A stretch of 64,000 nt of DNA from assembly GCA_014762645.1 (NCBI GenBank), contig JABURP010000017.1:113747-177746 (forward strand), written 5' to 3'. The DNA is from Crocinitomicaceae bacterium (GTDB taxonomy: Bacteria; Bacteroidota; Bacteroidia; Flavobacteriales_D; Crocinitomicaceae). Positions 53,112 to 61,424 of this stretch are shown piece after piece; positions within the stretch are counted from its first letter, which is position 1, and the number at the start of each line of letters is the position of its first letter. The notes beneath the pieces are model-generated. The model was not told the origin of the DNA. It saw only the letters and a list, made by a program, of their open reading frames with translations, and searched no databases. The position numbers and the translations under genes were made by a program.

Positions 53112-53978
53112 TTATCCCAAATAAGCTTTTAACAGCTTATTTCTGGAAGTATGTCTTAACCTTCTGATTGCTTTCTCTTTGATTTGTCTCACTCTTTCTC
53201 TTGTCAAATTGAATTTTGCTCCAATTTCTTCAAGTGTTAATCCGTGATTCATTCCAATTCCGAAAAACAATCGGATGATCTCTCTCTCTTTATCCGTAAG
53301 TGTAGAAAGTGATCTCTCAATCTCTCTCTGTAATGATTCAGCCATCAGGTGTTTATCTGCTTTTGGTGAATCACCATTTGCCATTACATCCATTAATGTT
53401 CCTCCGTCTTCCGAAGAAGAAAGTGGAGCATCCATAGATACATGACGACCCGCTACCTTCATAGATTCTTTGATCTTATCTTCAGGTACTTCCAATACTT
53501 CAGCCAATTCTTCTGCTGAAGGAGGTCTTTCATACTCTTGCTCTAATTTAGAGAATGCTTTGTTGATTTTATTCAACGAGCCTACCTGGTTTAAAGGTAG
53601 ACGAACAATACGAGCTTGCTCTGCCAACGCTTGCAAGATTGACTGACGAATCCACCATACGGCGTAAGAGATAAATTTAAATCCCCTCGTTTCATCAAAC
53701 TTTTGCGCAGCTTTGATCAAGCCTAAATTACCTTCATTGATCAAATCGGGAAGTGTAAGTCCTTGATTTTGGTATTGCTTTGCTACCGAAACAACGAATC
53801 TTAAATTGGCTTTCGTTAACTTTTCAAGTGCCTCCTGGTCTCCTTGCTTGATTCTTTTTGCCAATTCAACTTCAGTCTCAGCAGTAATTAACTCCTCTTT
53901 ACCAATATCTTGTAAGTACTTATCTAATGATTGACTTTCGCGATTTGTAATGGATTTTGTAATTTTTAACTGCCTCAT
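53112..53978 (-). CDS. rpoD: Primary RNA polymerase sigma factor (Bacteroidota SigA/RpoD)
   Basis: 288 residues, the short form of primary sigma typical of Bacteroidota, lacking region 1.1. Region 1.2 starts [13 protein letters not shown]; region 2 contains [29 protein letters not shown] and [15 protein letters not shown]; region 3 covers [16 protein letters not shown]; region 4 ends with [20 protein letters not shown]. It directs transcription from TTTG/TAnnTTTG promoters, such as those proposed here for ilvE, gap and rpoD itself. It has its own promoter and terminator. Confidence 0.97.
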   Translation of the reverse strand: MRQLKITKSITNRESQSLDKYLQDIGKEELITAETEVELAKRIKQGDQEALEKLTKANLRFVVSVAKQYQNQGLTLPDLINEGNLGLIKAAQKFDETRGFKFISYAVWWIRQSILQALAEQARIVRLPLNQVGSLNKINKAFSKLEQEYERPPSAEELAEVLEVPEDKIKESMKVAGRHVSMDAPLSSSEDGGTLMDVMANGDSPKADKHLMAESLQREIERSLSTLTDKEREIIRLFFGIGMNHGLTLEEIGAKFNLTRERVRQIKEKAIRRLRHTSRNKLLKAYLG

Positions 53979-54385
53979 GCTTGAATTTTCCTTTCTTTAT
54001 TTGAAATAATAAGTAAATAGAGAGCAAATGTAAACTAATACAGTATGCGTGTCAAGTGTAATTTGCTTCTTTCTTTAAAATTATTGTATCCTCTTTATAA
54101 CTCTTTTTCATAATAAAAGGTTACAAGAATTAAATCCTTTTAGATAATAGACGATCAACTCTCAAAAAAATTTCAAATTAATTTCATAATTAATGTTAAG
54201 ATTGCCAATCACTTATAGAAATACAGGATGAGATTTTTTGCTTTTTAAGCAATCTTCAAGACCTAAGTTTAAGTTACACTCAATCACCTAATGTTCAATT
54301 GATAGCCACTTAAAAAAAAACATAAAAATTTTTAACCCTGGAGTGAAATTCAAAAATAACAGGTTTGCAGAAAGTTATTCGAAGA
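53979..54385. other. 407-base intergenic region upstream of rpoD
   Basis: AT-rich, no gene found on either strand. It holds the rpoD leader and promoter (54025-54056) at one end and the 3' flank of the oxidoreductase gene at the other. A short hairpin TTGCTT-TTT-AAGCAA at 54238-54252 lacks a useful T tract. Nothing else recognisable. Confidence 0.6.
54025..54056 (-). promoter_or_regulatory. Candidate promoter of rpoD
   Basis: Minus strand CTTG (plus 54053-54056), 20-base spacer, TACATTTG (plus 54025-54032), about 46 bases upstream of the rpoD ATG, which itself is preceded by a purine-rich AAAGGAAAA stretch. Confidence 0.65.
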
Positions 54386-55615
54386 TCAATTTCTTTGATC
54401 CCTGGCGTATACATAATTTTCCAGGTAAGCGAAATCAGGCATTAATTCACCTTGAAGATTTGTTTCGCTAGCACGTTCTATAATGCGATCCGGATCGTCT
54501 CCAAATAAATAAGGAAACACCTTTTCAATAAGCACATTTCCAAAATGCTCAGAGGCATCTTTAGGAAGCTCACATGGCAAATTATCTACAGCCATTACAG
54601 CAATTGCTCCCGGTTTCATGAAATCAGTCTCGGATTCAGATTGCGGATCATAACCAAAAATGGGGTCTTCAATTGTTGATGGGCGAATGGTGCACGCCAC
54701 CGGGCCGTCAATATCACAGGAGATGTCCGCAACTACAGAAGTTTTAATACTTTCTGATTTAAGATCAGTTCTGGAAAATATATAAGGTGAACTTGAATCC
54801 CAGTAATGCGCTGCGATATATATGTCTGCTACTTTTAGGTAACGACTGAAGGTAGATTCATGTCCTTCACCCGATTCAAAGAAAGCGTGACGATCAAATG
54901 GCTTACCATCCTTACGGGCATAATAGTCTTTTGCCTTTAAATGTGTGTATACGGGTTCGTTAAATTCTTTGGTCAAAAACTCTTCAGGACTTACTTCTCT
55001 TAAACCAAGTGTCGTGAAGATCTCTCTTGCTCCATATCCAACTCTTCCAAAACCAGTGGCGACAATTTTGGTATTCGAAGGTAACTTGACGTTGCTCAAT
55101 TCACGATCCAGTTCCTTGCGATCTTCGCATTCATGCGCAGGCTTTAAATTGTAGAGTCCATGCTTTTTACCGTAGGTCAAGAAGCCATTGTAACAACCCA
55201 CAATTCCGGCAAATCGTCCGAACCCTATTATTCGATTTTCATTTATATCGGTAAGTACTTCGTAATCGATTAATTGAATCTTTTTTTCGAGAATTGCGCG
55301 CAAAAGATCTCTGTTATAAGGCTGTTCCTTAAAGGTATGCGAAAAGAACATGTATTTCTTATTGGGGATGAGCTCCTTAATCGGCACTTCTTTAATTCCC
55401 ATTAGAATATCACAATTTGAAACGTCGTCTACGACAGGAATTCCTATCTCTTTATATTGCTCGTCTTTGTATGCACGTACTTCTGAGGATTGAACATACA
55501 CTTCTACCTGCGGAAATTTCTGTTGAACCTCCAAACACTGAGACGGAGTTAATGGAACTCTCTTGTCTGGGGGATTTTTACCTTCACGAATTAAACCAAG
55601 CTTAATTGACGACAT
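54386..55615 (-). CDS. Alanine dehydrogenase/PNT-like or saccharopine dehydrogenase-like oxidoreductase
   Basis: 409 residues. The N-terminal half follows the alanine dehydrogenase/transhydrogenase N-domain (GLIREGKNPPDKRVPLTP, CDILMGIKEVP), and a Rossmann fold follows (KIVATGFGRVGYGAREI, residues about 184-200). DISCDIDGPVACTIRPST and the size are closest to the lysine-forming saccharopine dehydrogenase group. An NAD(P)-linked amino or keto acid reaction in the cytoplasm is likely, but no lysine genes are nearby and the substrate is uncertain. A TACTTTTG -7 box (plus 55639-55646) lies before the start. Confidence 0.8.
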   Translation of the reverse strand: MSSIKLGLIREGKNPPDKRVPLTPSQCLEVQQKFPQVEVYVQSSEVRAYKDEQYKEIGIPVVDDVSNCDILMGIKEVPIKELIPNKKYMFFSHTFKEQPYNRDLLRAILEKKIQLIDYEVLTDINENRIIGFGRFAGIVGCYNGFLTYGKKHGLYNLKPAHECEDRKELDRELSNVKLPSNTKIVATGFGRVGYGAREIFTTLGLREVSPEEFLTKEFNEPVYTHLKAKDYYARKDGKPFDRHAFFESGEGHESTFSRYLKVADIYIAAHYWDSSSPYIFSRTDLKSESIKTSVVADISCDIDGPVACTIRPSTIEDPIFGYDPQSESETDFMKPGAIAVMAVDNLPCELPKDASEHFGNVLIEKVFPYLFGDDPDRIIERASETNLQGELMPDFAYLENYVYARDQRN

Positions 55616-55802
55616 TACTTACTACAAATTGAAGTGGCAAAAGTAGGAATAAATTACTTTTTACCGGTGTAATTATTCTATAGGACACAATATTGTTATC
55701 AACATCCAAAATTTAATGTAAAAGACGAGTTTAACACCGGAAAAGGATGCATCAAAAAAGAATTTTTTAACAAATTAAAGAAAGAATCAGTTTGTTATAG
55801 AA

Positions 55803-56648
55803 TCAGGTTGTTATAAAAGAGAATTGTGAATTAAGCGTCATCACTTCGGGAGCGTTGATAGTTAGAACCGGAATTTTGTATTTGTTCATCATCATAGTAT
55901 CGAGAAAAGAGTGATAGTAGGAGAGGAATCCCTTCACGAAGTAGGAAGCAGCAATCAGATCTGCGTTCACTTCATTAGCATATTCGATTAGTTCTTCTTC
56001 ATAAGACCGTACACCCGGGAGGACGTGTGTTACGTGTTTAATGTGGTGCTCTTCAAGGTGGGATTTTACAATAGTTTCGTTGGTTTTCATGTCTCTGAGC
56101 AACCATTCGTCTGAGTGTCTGAATCCTACCAGGTGCATAGTGGCCTTATATTTTTCTGCAATAGCTGTTGCCAATTTTGTTACCTGTATACTTTCGCGGT
56201 CAAAACTAAACGGCATTACAATCGTCTCAATATGATCCTTATCCAGACCTTCCTGAATGAGAATGAAAGGAGAAGAAGAGTGATCTACCATTTTTTGGGC
56301 GTGACTTCCAAAGATTTTTTGAAAACCACTGACGCCATGAGTTCCCATAACAATACAAGTAGAATGGGTAAGGCGCGCAATCTTATCCAGATCGGTGAAC
56401 AAATCACCTATAATTACTTCGTATGAAACATGGGTATGATCTCTGTCGTGGAGTTTTTTGATTTTATCGACCAGTTTAACTTCGGCATCATAGGCCTCAT
56501 CATGGGTATTCGCAACGTGTGCTATGATAATATCTCCACCTCCAATTCGAGTTAAGTTTAACGCGTATTTTAAGGCATCTTCTGTAGCTCGTGTAAAATC
56601 GAAGGGAACCAAATAGAGGTCTTTTTTTTCTGTCTTTATATTTTTCAT
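55803..56648 (-). CDS. Tandem universal stress protein
   Basis: 281 residues from the ATG at 56648 (a GTG three codons upstream is possible). It has two UspA-type domains: the first (1-145) starts KDLYLVPFDFTRATEDALKYAL and ends CIVMGTHGVSGFQKIFGSHAQKMV with the ATP-binding G-x2-G-x9-G-like pattern; the second (about 150-281) is degenerate at this motif (LIAASYFVKGFLSYYHSFLDTM), so probably only the first binds nucleotide. Expected in the cytoplasm under stress. A hairpin terminator separates it from doxX-like gene upstream. Confidence 0.88.
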   Translation of the reverse strand: MKNIKTEKKDLYLVPFDFTRATEDALKYALNLTRIGGGDIIIAHVANTHDEAYDAEVKLVDKIKKLHDRDHTHVSYEVIIGDLFTDLDKIARLTHSTCIVMGTHGVSGFQKIFGSHAQKMVDHSSSPFILIQEGLDKDHIETIVMPFSFDRESIQVTKLATAIAEKYKATMHLVGFRHSDEWLLRDMKTNETIVKSHLEEHHIKHVTHVLPGVRSYEEELIEYANEVNADLIAASYFVKGFLSYYHSFLDTMMMNKYKIPVLTINAPEVMTLNSQFSFITT

Positions 56649-56773
56649 AGCCGTCACATTACGCTCTACATTAAGTTAGGATATAATAGGCTAAGCGAGT
56701 GAATGTCAATGGTGAAGTGTTCCAAAATTGTTGTCAAATAGCCTTAATTCATTATTTCATTTCTTCATTAATC

Positions 56774-56816
56774 AAAAAAAGAGCGAGGTAGTAAGGGAAT
56801 TTTACTATCTCGCTCT
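56774..56816 (-). terminator. Rho-independent terminator after the DoxX gene
   Basis: 15-base arms at 56780-56794 and 56802-56816 (one mismatch, G-U on the plus strand), 7-base loop, with a T tract on the minus strand from the A run 56774-56780. About 80 bases past the DoxX stop. Confidence 0.85.
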
Positions 56817-56898
56817 GGGGCGTGCAATGTAATGTGAAGACAGTGCACTTATGTGTATATGTAGGTCAGGACTTATGATAAGTCCCTACGTGAGTCCG

Positions 56899-57324
56899 CT
56901 ACATGTGCAGTTTTAATTCATAATCCACAGAGTGCTTTCCTGATCCGAAGAACAAGAAGAACACCGCAAACAGGAGTGCGATACTCGCCATAATTAAGGC
57001 TTGAGCATCTGTTCCCATTTTAATGTGGATTATGAATGCACCTATTATAAGAGGTAATTGAACTAAGATTGCTAATCTGGTGATCAATCCGAATATAATT
57101 AAAAGGCCGCCTGCAAAATGAGCCATTGTGATATAATGCGCAATTAATAGGGATGCCCATTCAGGGTTTTGCGCATTGATTAGATCAACCAGATAACTTG
57201 AGTCTTGCGCAAACTGAATTCCTTTGACAAACAGCAGGATACCCAAAGCTACTCGCAATAGGTCCGTACCTAACGTTGTATTGCTATTTGCCCATTTATT
57301 CAGTTTACTTATTAGCTCTCTCAT
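56899..57324 (-). CDS. DoxX family membrane protein
   Basis: 141 residues from the ATG at 57324. Four hydrophobic helices with the family-like stretches LLRVALGILLFVKGIQFAQD, AHFAGGLLIIFGLITRLA and QLPLIIGAFIIHIKMG. DoxX proteins are linked to redox and thiol stress defence in other bacteria; the exact reaction here is unknown. Expected in the inner membrane. It is divergent from ssrA with about 230 bases between, and has a terminator downstream. Confidence 0.88.
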   Translation of the reverse strand: MRELISKLNKWANSNTTLGTDLLRVALGILLFVKGIQFAQDSSYLVDLINAQNPEWASLLIAHYITMAHFAGGLLIIFGLITRLAILVQLPLIIGAFIIHIKMGTDAQALIMASIALLFAVFFLFFGSGKHSVDYELKLHM

Positions 57325-57553
57325 AACTAGGTTATTTAAAACTACTCTTGTCACCAAGTTACTATTAATCAGGTATCAAAAGGTTCAGATTTGGTAAACT
57401 AAACCATTCGCATTGTAAATCGGCTGAGATGCTTGGTGAAATGAAAATGTCTTTATTTAATTGGTTGAAGCTGCTTAAATACATACATTTGCTAGCTGCA
57501 ATTTAAAGATGCAAGCAAACGTGTATGCAAACGTCTAAATTGCTAAGTTCTTT

Positions 57554-57957
57554 GGGGCCGACTTGGATTTGACTGCAATAGCGGTAGATATACAAGCATG
57601 TCGAGTAACGCATTTGATCTCGTAAAACTCTGAGTGCAAATCAAGAATAATTGACAACAATAATTCTTACGCGTTAGCTGCGTAATCGGATAAATTCTGA
57701 TTGCCTTAATCCACTCTGAAGTATAGTAGGAGGGACTAACTACTCACCACAATTTTGCCTGATGGTTGCGGAATTTGGGTATCGATAATTGGGCTGGTCA
57801 GTACAGGGCTGTGATGTGCTGACGAGATTTTACTGCAGCTTAGGTTAAAAGTAGGGTGTCTGTGTCCGGCTTTTAACTGAACTCTAACCACAGAATAAAC
57901 ATGTAGAAATTATATAGACCCGTTGTTAGGACGAGGGTTCGATCCCCTCCGGCTCCA
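57554..57957 (+). ncRNA. ssrA: Transfer-messenger RNA (tmRNA)
   Basis: The 5' end GGGGCCGACTTGGATTTGAC and the 3' end with T-arm GAGGGTTCGATCCCCTC and CGGCTCC form the tRNA-like domain; the acceptor stem pairs 57554-57560 with 57950-57956 (one G-U). The tag frame ends NNNSYALAA then TAA (stop at 57683-57685). The 3' CCA is not encoded: CAA follows the discriminator A57957. One-piece tmRNA of about 404 nucleotides. It rescues stalled ribosomes with SmpB and marks the peptide for proteolysis. Confidence 0.95.
57653..57685 (+). other. tmRNA proteolysis-tag reading frame (probable)
   Basis: Frame ending TAC GCG TTA GCT GCG TAA encodes YALAA, the conserved C-terminal degron. Reading back gives D-N-N-N-S-Y-A-L-A-A if the resume codon is GAC at 57653. 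The exact resume codon is inferred from tag length in other Bacteroidota; the upstream GCA at 57636 is out of this frame. Confidence 0.7.
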
Positions 57958-57969
57958 CAAATCAAAAAA

Positions 57970-58035
57970 TCCCTGTCTGCCGACAGGCAGGTTTGATTTT
58001 GTAGCATTTGTGAGAGTCCCGCCCAGGCGGGGCTC
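57970..58035. repeat. Two GC-rich palindromic elements downstream of ssrA
   Basis: First element: CCTGTCTGCCGACAGGCAGG at 57972-57991, nearly self-complementary, flanked by AAATCAAA and TTTGATTT that extend the hairpin. Second: GAGTCCCGCC (58014-58023) pairs with GGCGGGGCTC (58026-58035). Both stand out by GC content from the AT-rich surroundings. I recall similar palindromes scattered in Bacteroidota genomes. The first could also terminate ssrA. Confidence 0.7.
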
Positions 58036-58103
58036 CATTAACCTCAAAATAGAATAGCAATCGTAGAACTAAAGTTCCACAACAACCAAACCACCACAGC
58101 ACA

Positions 58104-58793
58104 TCATTCAATTATCTTAAAATAATCAATATACATATTCTCACACTGACATTGTGTTCTTGGAATTAACCGCATGGCACCCCAATCATGCAAAAACAGG
58201 ATGTCAAACACAAGTTTGTCTTCTTCTAATCTGTAGGTGAGTTGCGCGCCATTAAAACTAAAATTGCCTGAATTATTGCTGCTTAAATCAAGCGTGTCTA
58301 TTGGTGTGAAATTAAGGGCATCATCCATTATTATGTTGCGGCCCTGTACAACCGGCTCTCCGCCCCGGGACCATAATCCTCCTTCTATACAGCTTGTGTC
58401 TACTTTGATTTGATCCAGTAGTTTTTGCTCATCTGTTATTTCACTTTCAACCAGGTAATACTGAATACTAAACTCCTCATTTTCAATAGCAATTTCAATA
58501 ACTAAAGTGTCACCAACGTAATACGTGTTTTCCTCATAGTTATACCATGTGTCTTTATAATTTTTTCCCGGCTTTTTGCGGTTTTTTTCAATGAAACAGG
58601 GCTTGTAAATAAACAATGAATCTTTCGTAAAGGTCCACATCTCATTCAATTCCTCTACGGGTTGCTTTTTACCTTTTAATGATCCACCCATTTTTACCGC
58701 TAAAAAATTACCTACTATTTGTTCAGGTACTTTATTGCTTGAGCATCCTGATGAGATAAAAAGACAAAGAACCAATACTAAAAGTACCTTCAT
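58104..58793 (-). CDS. Hypothetical lipoprotein
   Basis: 229 residues. Lipoprotein signal peptide (lipobox ISSGC then SSNKVPEQ). The mature domain is rich in beta strands and aromatic residues (EMWTFTKDSLFIYKPCF, TWYNYEENTYYVGDTLVIEI), resembling lipocalin-like Bacteroidota lipoproteins in style, with additional cysteines at TSCIEGG and TQCQCEN. No family assigned. No close same-strand neighbour. Confidence 0.68.
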   Translation of the reverse strand: MKVLLVLVLCLFISSGCSSNKVPEQIVGNFLAVKMGGSLKGKKQPVEELNEMWTFTKDSLFIYKPCFIEKNRKKPGKNYKDTWYNYEENTYYVGDTLVIEIAIENEEFSIQYYLVESEITDEQKLLDQIKVDTSCIEGGLWSRGGEPVVQGRNIIMDDALNFTPIDTLDLSSNNSGNFSFNGAQLTYRLEEDKLVFDILFLHDWGAMRLIPRTQCQCENMYIDYFKIIE

Positions 58794-58978
58794 AACGCTA
58801 ACTATTAAATTGCAATCTCAGTCTGCTTCCGGGGAATTCAGATTTGTGAAAGCAAAGAAAGAAAAAATTAATGATACCTTGAATTAGAAGTAAATAAGCA
58901 CGTAATCCTCTTCCGCATTATAAAGTGAATGGGTACATTTGTATAAACCCAATGTGATTTTTTATAAAACTCTTCGTG

Positions 58979-59314
58979 ATGTATAGATTGTTAGTGATAC
59001 TGTGTTTAGGCGTTTCTGTTAGCGTAACTTCTTGTAATAGTGATAATGCGGATAATAGCTCTGGTGAAGATGAAACCAACACTACCGTTGATACAACATC
59101 TACGGATGAAGTAGCCATTGCGGATTCATCTAACATAACCTGTCCCGTTTGTGGGTATCAAACCAGAGAAGAACTTCCAACTGAATATTGTCTGTTTAAA
59201 TACACCTGCAAAAAATGTGGGGAAGAGTTACACCCAAAAGAAGGAGACTGTTGTGTCTTTTGTACCTACGGTGATGCCAAATGTCCTTCCATTCAGGAAG
59301 AAGAGGGAAAATAG
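58979..59314 (+). CDS. GDCCVxC-domain lipoprotein
   Basis: 111 residues from the ATG at 58979 (GTG at 58976 also possible). A lipoprotein signal peptide (lipobox VSVTSC) and an acidic Thr/Ser-rich linker precede a compact Cys domain: CPVCGYQTREELPTE, YTCKKCGEEL, and GDCCVFCTYGDAKCPSIQ. This matches the GDCCVxC family, some members of which carry selenocysteine at the first Cys of the motif; here it is a normal TGT codon. Usual members are about 70 residues without lipid anchor. Metal or redox chemistry at the envelope is plausible; function unproven. Confidence 0.85.
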   Translation: MYRLLVILCLGVSVSVTSCNSDNADNSSGEDETNTTVDTTSTDEVAIADSSNITCPVCGYQTREELPTEYCLFKYTCKKCGEELHPKEGDCCVFCTYGDAKCPSIQEEEGK

Positions 59315-59424
59315 GGAGCAATCCGGCTTTGTTTTTGTAATGATCCTTGTAATCAATTTCTTTTCGTTCTTTCTAAAAAGAAAAATACTGTTATTTTAGA
59401 TAGCAAAATTTCAACTATTTACTT

Positions 59425-61059
59425 ATGAAGCGTATTTTACTCATTCTTAGTTTAGTAGTAGCCACAGGTATTTCGGCACAAAATCATTCTGAAAAACCCA
59501 TTCGGTTTATTTTCGAATCGATTCATGATCATTTGGGCAATCTTGAAATGAATTCCAAACGGGTACAACTGTTTAGCCCGGATCACCGATTGCTGTATGA
59601 GGCTGACTTGTATGATGGTAAAGAACTGGATGAACAATTCTTTTATTATGATGAGGAAGGTCGCCTTTTGAGGGATCACCGTATTTTTCATCAGCCTCAT
59701 GAATCGGGTGATTTTAGAATGAAGTATGATGATCGTGGAAACCTGATTGAAGAGGTGAATGTTGATGACCTGGATCGTGTTTTGGAACGCAAAACAATGA
59801 CCTATGACAATCAAGGGAACATGATCACAAAAAAGGTGGAGTTTCTTCATAAAGAACAGGGACAGATGATCCCAGAAAGTTATTTTGAATACACATACGC
59901 TGATGGTAAAATTGCCAGTAAAGAAGGTTGGGAAAATGAAAAGGAAGATGAGACGGTTAAATACGCCTACGAACATGGCGATAATCAGGAAACCGTTTCA
60001 AAATACAATTCTTCTGGTAAAATAACTGAACAGTGGGTTCAAAAATGGGATGACAAGGGACGTCTTATTCAGGATGTTCACACAACGTATGAAAGCGGGA
60101 GCCCAATTTCAAAAACCATTGACTTTATGTATGATGAATTCGGGCATATCGTAACTGAAACCATGCATAAGAGCAACAGTAAATTACAGAAGCAAATCAT
60201 TTTTGAATACACTTATGATGAATATGGCAACTGGATTGAGCGTAAAGAACAAAAAATTATGGGGGCCAAACACAGTCAGGGAGTGCATTTAATCAGACAC
60301 ATTGAGTATTACGAACACAGTGAATATGAGCATCCTCCTATGGAGCTTGACGAGAGCTTTGTGTGGAAAAAAGAAGATGGGGAAGATGTGAAAGTATTTC
60401 AGGAAACACATGTTCGCATTAATAATAATGATGGGCAACTGGAGTGGGTAGTTAGAAGAAATGGTCCAACACTTTACCAGGTAGATGAATATGAGTATAA
60501 GGACGGAAAGTTAGACCGCATCAATCATCTCAGTAATTCTGAAAAAGAGAACGCCTATACGCTGGCAAAATACAACGACAAGGGTGAGCAAATTGAGATT
60601 ACATCTTATTCTTTTGACGGGCACGTAGATGAGCGTGAGACATTTGAGTATGATAGTAAGGGACGATTGATAAAAAAAGAGGAGTACGGCATAGATCCAA
60701 CGCATGGTGGGCTACAAGCAGTGTTTACAGAAGAGTACAAGTATAACGGAGAAAATCAGATTACAGAAGTGGATCTCACCGAGTACGGATCAGAGTACGT
60801 TGTTACTTATGAGTATGATGCATCCGGTAACGTGATAAAAGTGGTTCTGAATCCTCAGGAAAAGGGTGAGGAGTCTTTGACTACTACTTATACCTACAAG
60901 AACGGAAAATTAGTGGAAAGTGCAGATTTTGAAGGTAAATCAAAAGAATCACATGATAAAACCACTTACGAATATGATGATCGTGGAGAGTTAATTCGGT
61001 CTGCACGGTACAAAGACGGTGTTTTATACAGTGAAGTGGACTATGTGTATTTTGAATGA
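59425..61059 (+). CDS. Secreted YD/RHS-repeat-like protein
   Basis: 544 residues with signal peptide (MKRILLILSLVVATGISAQ). The body consists of about 18-20 imperfect units of the kind YDDRGNLIEE, YDNQGNMITKK, YDEFGHIVTE, YNDKGEQIEI, that is YD repeats as in RHS proteins and in Bacteroidota WG/YD-type surface proteins. No RHS core (DPxGL), toxin domain or T9SS tail is present, so it is not a polymorphic toxin. It may form an elongated beta structure in the periplasm or on the surface. Role unknown. Confidence 0.8.
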   Translation: MKRILLILSLVVATGISAQNHSEKPIRFIFESIHDHLGNLEMNSKRVQLFSPDHRLLYEADLYDGKELDEQFFYYDEEGRLLRDHRIFHQPHESGDFRMKYDDRGNLIEEVNVDDLDRVLERKTMTYDNQGNMITKKVEFLHKEQGQMIPESYFEYTYADGKIASKEGWENEKEDETVKYAYEHGDNQETVSKYNSSGKITEQWVQKWDDKGRLIQDVHTTYESGSPISKTIDFMYDEFGHIVTETMHKSNSKLQKQIIFEYTYDEYGNWIERKEQKIMGAKHSQGVHLIRHIEYYEHSEYEHPPMELDESFVWKKEDGEDVKVFQETHVRINNNDGQLEWVVRRNGPTLYQVDEYEYKDGKLDRINHLSNSEKENAYTLAKYNDKGEQIEITSYSFDGHVDERETFEYDSKGRLIKKEEYGIDPTHGGLQAVFTEEYKYNGENQITEVDLTEYGSEYVVTYEYDASGNVIKVVLNPQEKGEESLTTTYTYKNGKLVESADFEGKSKESHDKTTYEYDDRGELIRSARYKDGVLYSEVDYVYFE

Positions 61060-61144
61060 TCGCCAAATCGATCTGTCCCTGAAATGCGATAAACATGAAA
61101 CTAATAGCACTTATATATTAATTTGAATTTTAAAACCAACGATT

Positions 61145-61381
61145 ATGTCAGCAAGAGATATAGAAAAAAAATACCCTAAAGAAGAATTTGTAGAAAAATT
61201 GCGAAGATTAGCCGATTCTATTGAACAAGGTGAGAATTTCAGAATCTCCATAGCAGGAGAGGCTATTTATGTTCCGGACCGAGCTGAATTCACTATTGAA
61301 CATGAAAGAGGAGATGGGGAACACGAAATTGAATTCCAGGTAAAATGGAAAGACGAAGTAGAAGCAGAGGAGGAAGAGTAA
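61145..61381 (+). CDS. Amphi-Trp domain protein
   Basis: 78 residues, highly acidic at the C-terminus (EVEAEEEE). EEFVEKLRRLADSIEQGENF, GEAIYVPDRAEFTIEHERG and HEIEFQVKWKDE match the small amphi-Trp domain family, whose members pair an amphipathic helix with a strand ending in a conserved Trp (KW). Molecular function is not known. It lies 85 bases downstream of the YD-repeat gene and is followed by a strong terminator. Confidence 0.8.
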   Translation: MSARDIEKKYPKEEFVEKLRRLADSIEQGENFRISIAGEAIYVPDRAEFTIEHERGDGEHEIEFQVKWKDEVEAEEEE

Positions 61382-61394
61382 TTAATAACAGAAT

Positions 61395-61423
61395 AAAAGA
61401 GGTGGTTCAAACCACCTCTTTTT
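61395..61423. terminator. Bidirectional terminator between amphi-Trp and T9SS genes
   Basis: AAAAGAGGTGGTT (61395-61407) pairs with AACCACCTCTTTT (61410-61422) with a very tight loop (TCAA if the innermost pair opens) and T tracts on both strands. It serves the rightward amphi-Trp gene and the leftward T9SS gene ending at 61425. Confidence 0.88.
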
Positions 61424-61424
61424 A

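Noticed and set aside
54238..54252. Hairpin TTGCTT/AAGCAA upstream of rpoD
   Set aside because: Six base pairs without a T tract in either direction that would serve a gene; likely chance in AT-rich DNA.
57961..58035. Possible tRNA or att-site after ssrA
   Set aside because: The palindromes do not fold as a cloverleaf, there is no repeat of the ssrA 3' end downstream in the window and no integrase gene nearby.
59425..61059. RHS polymorphic toxin with immunity gene
   Set aside because: No RHS core motif or toxin domain, and the following small gene is an amphi-Trp protein rather than an immunity-like protein.
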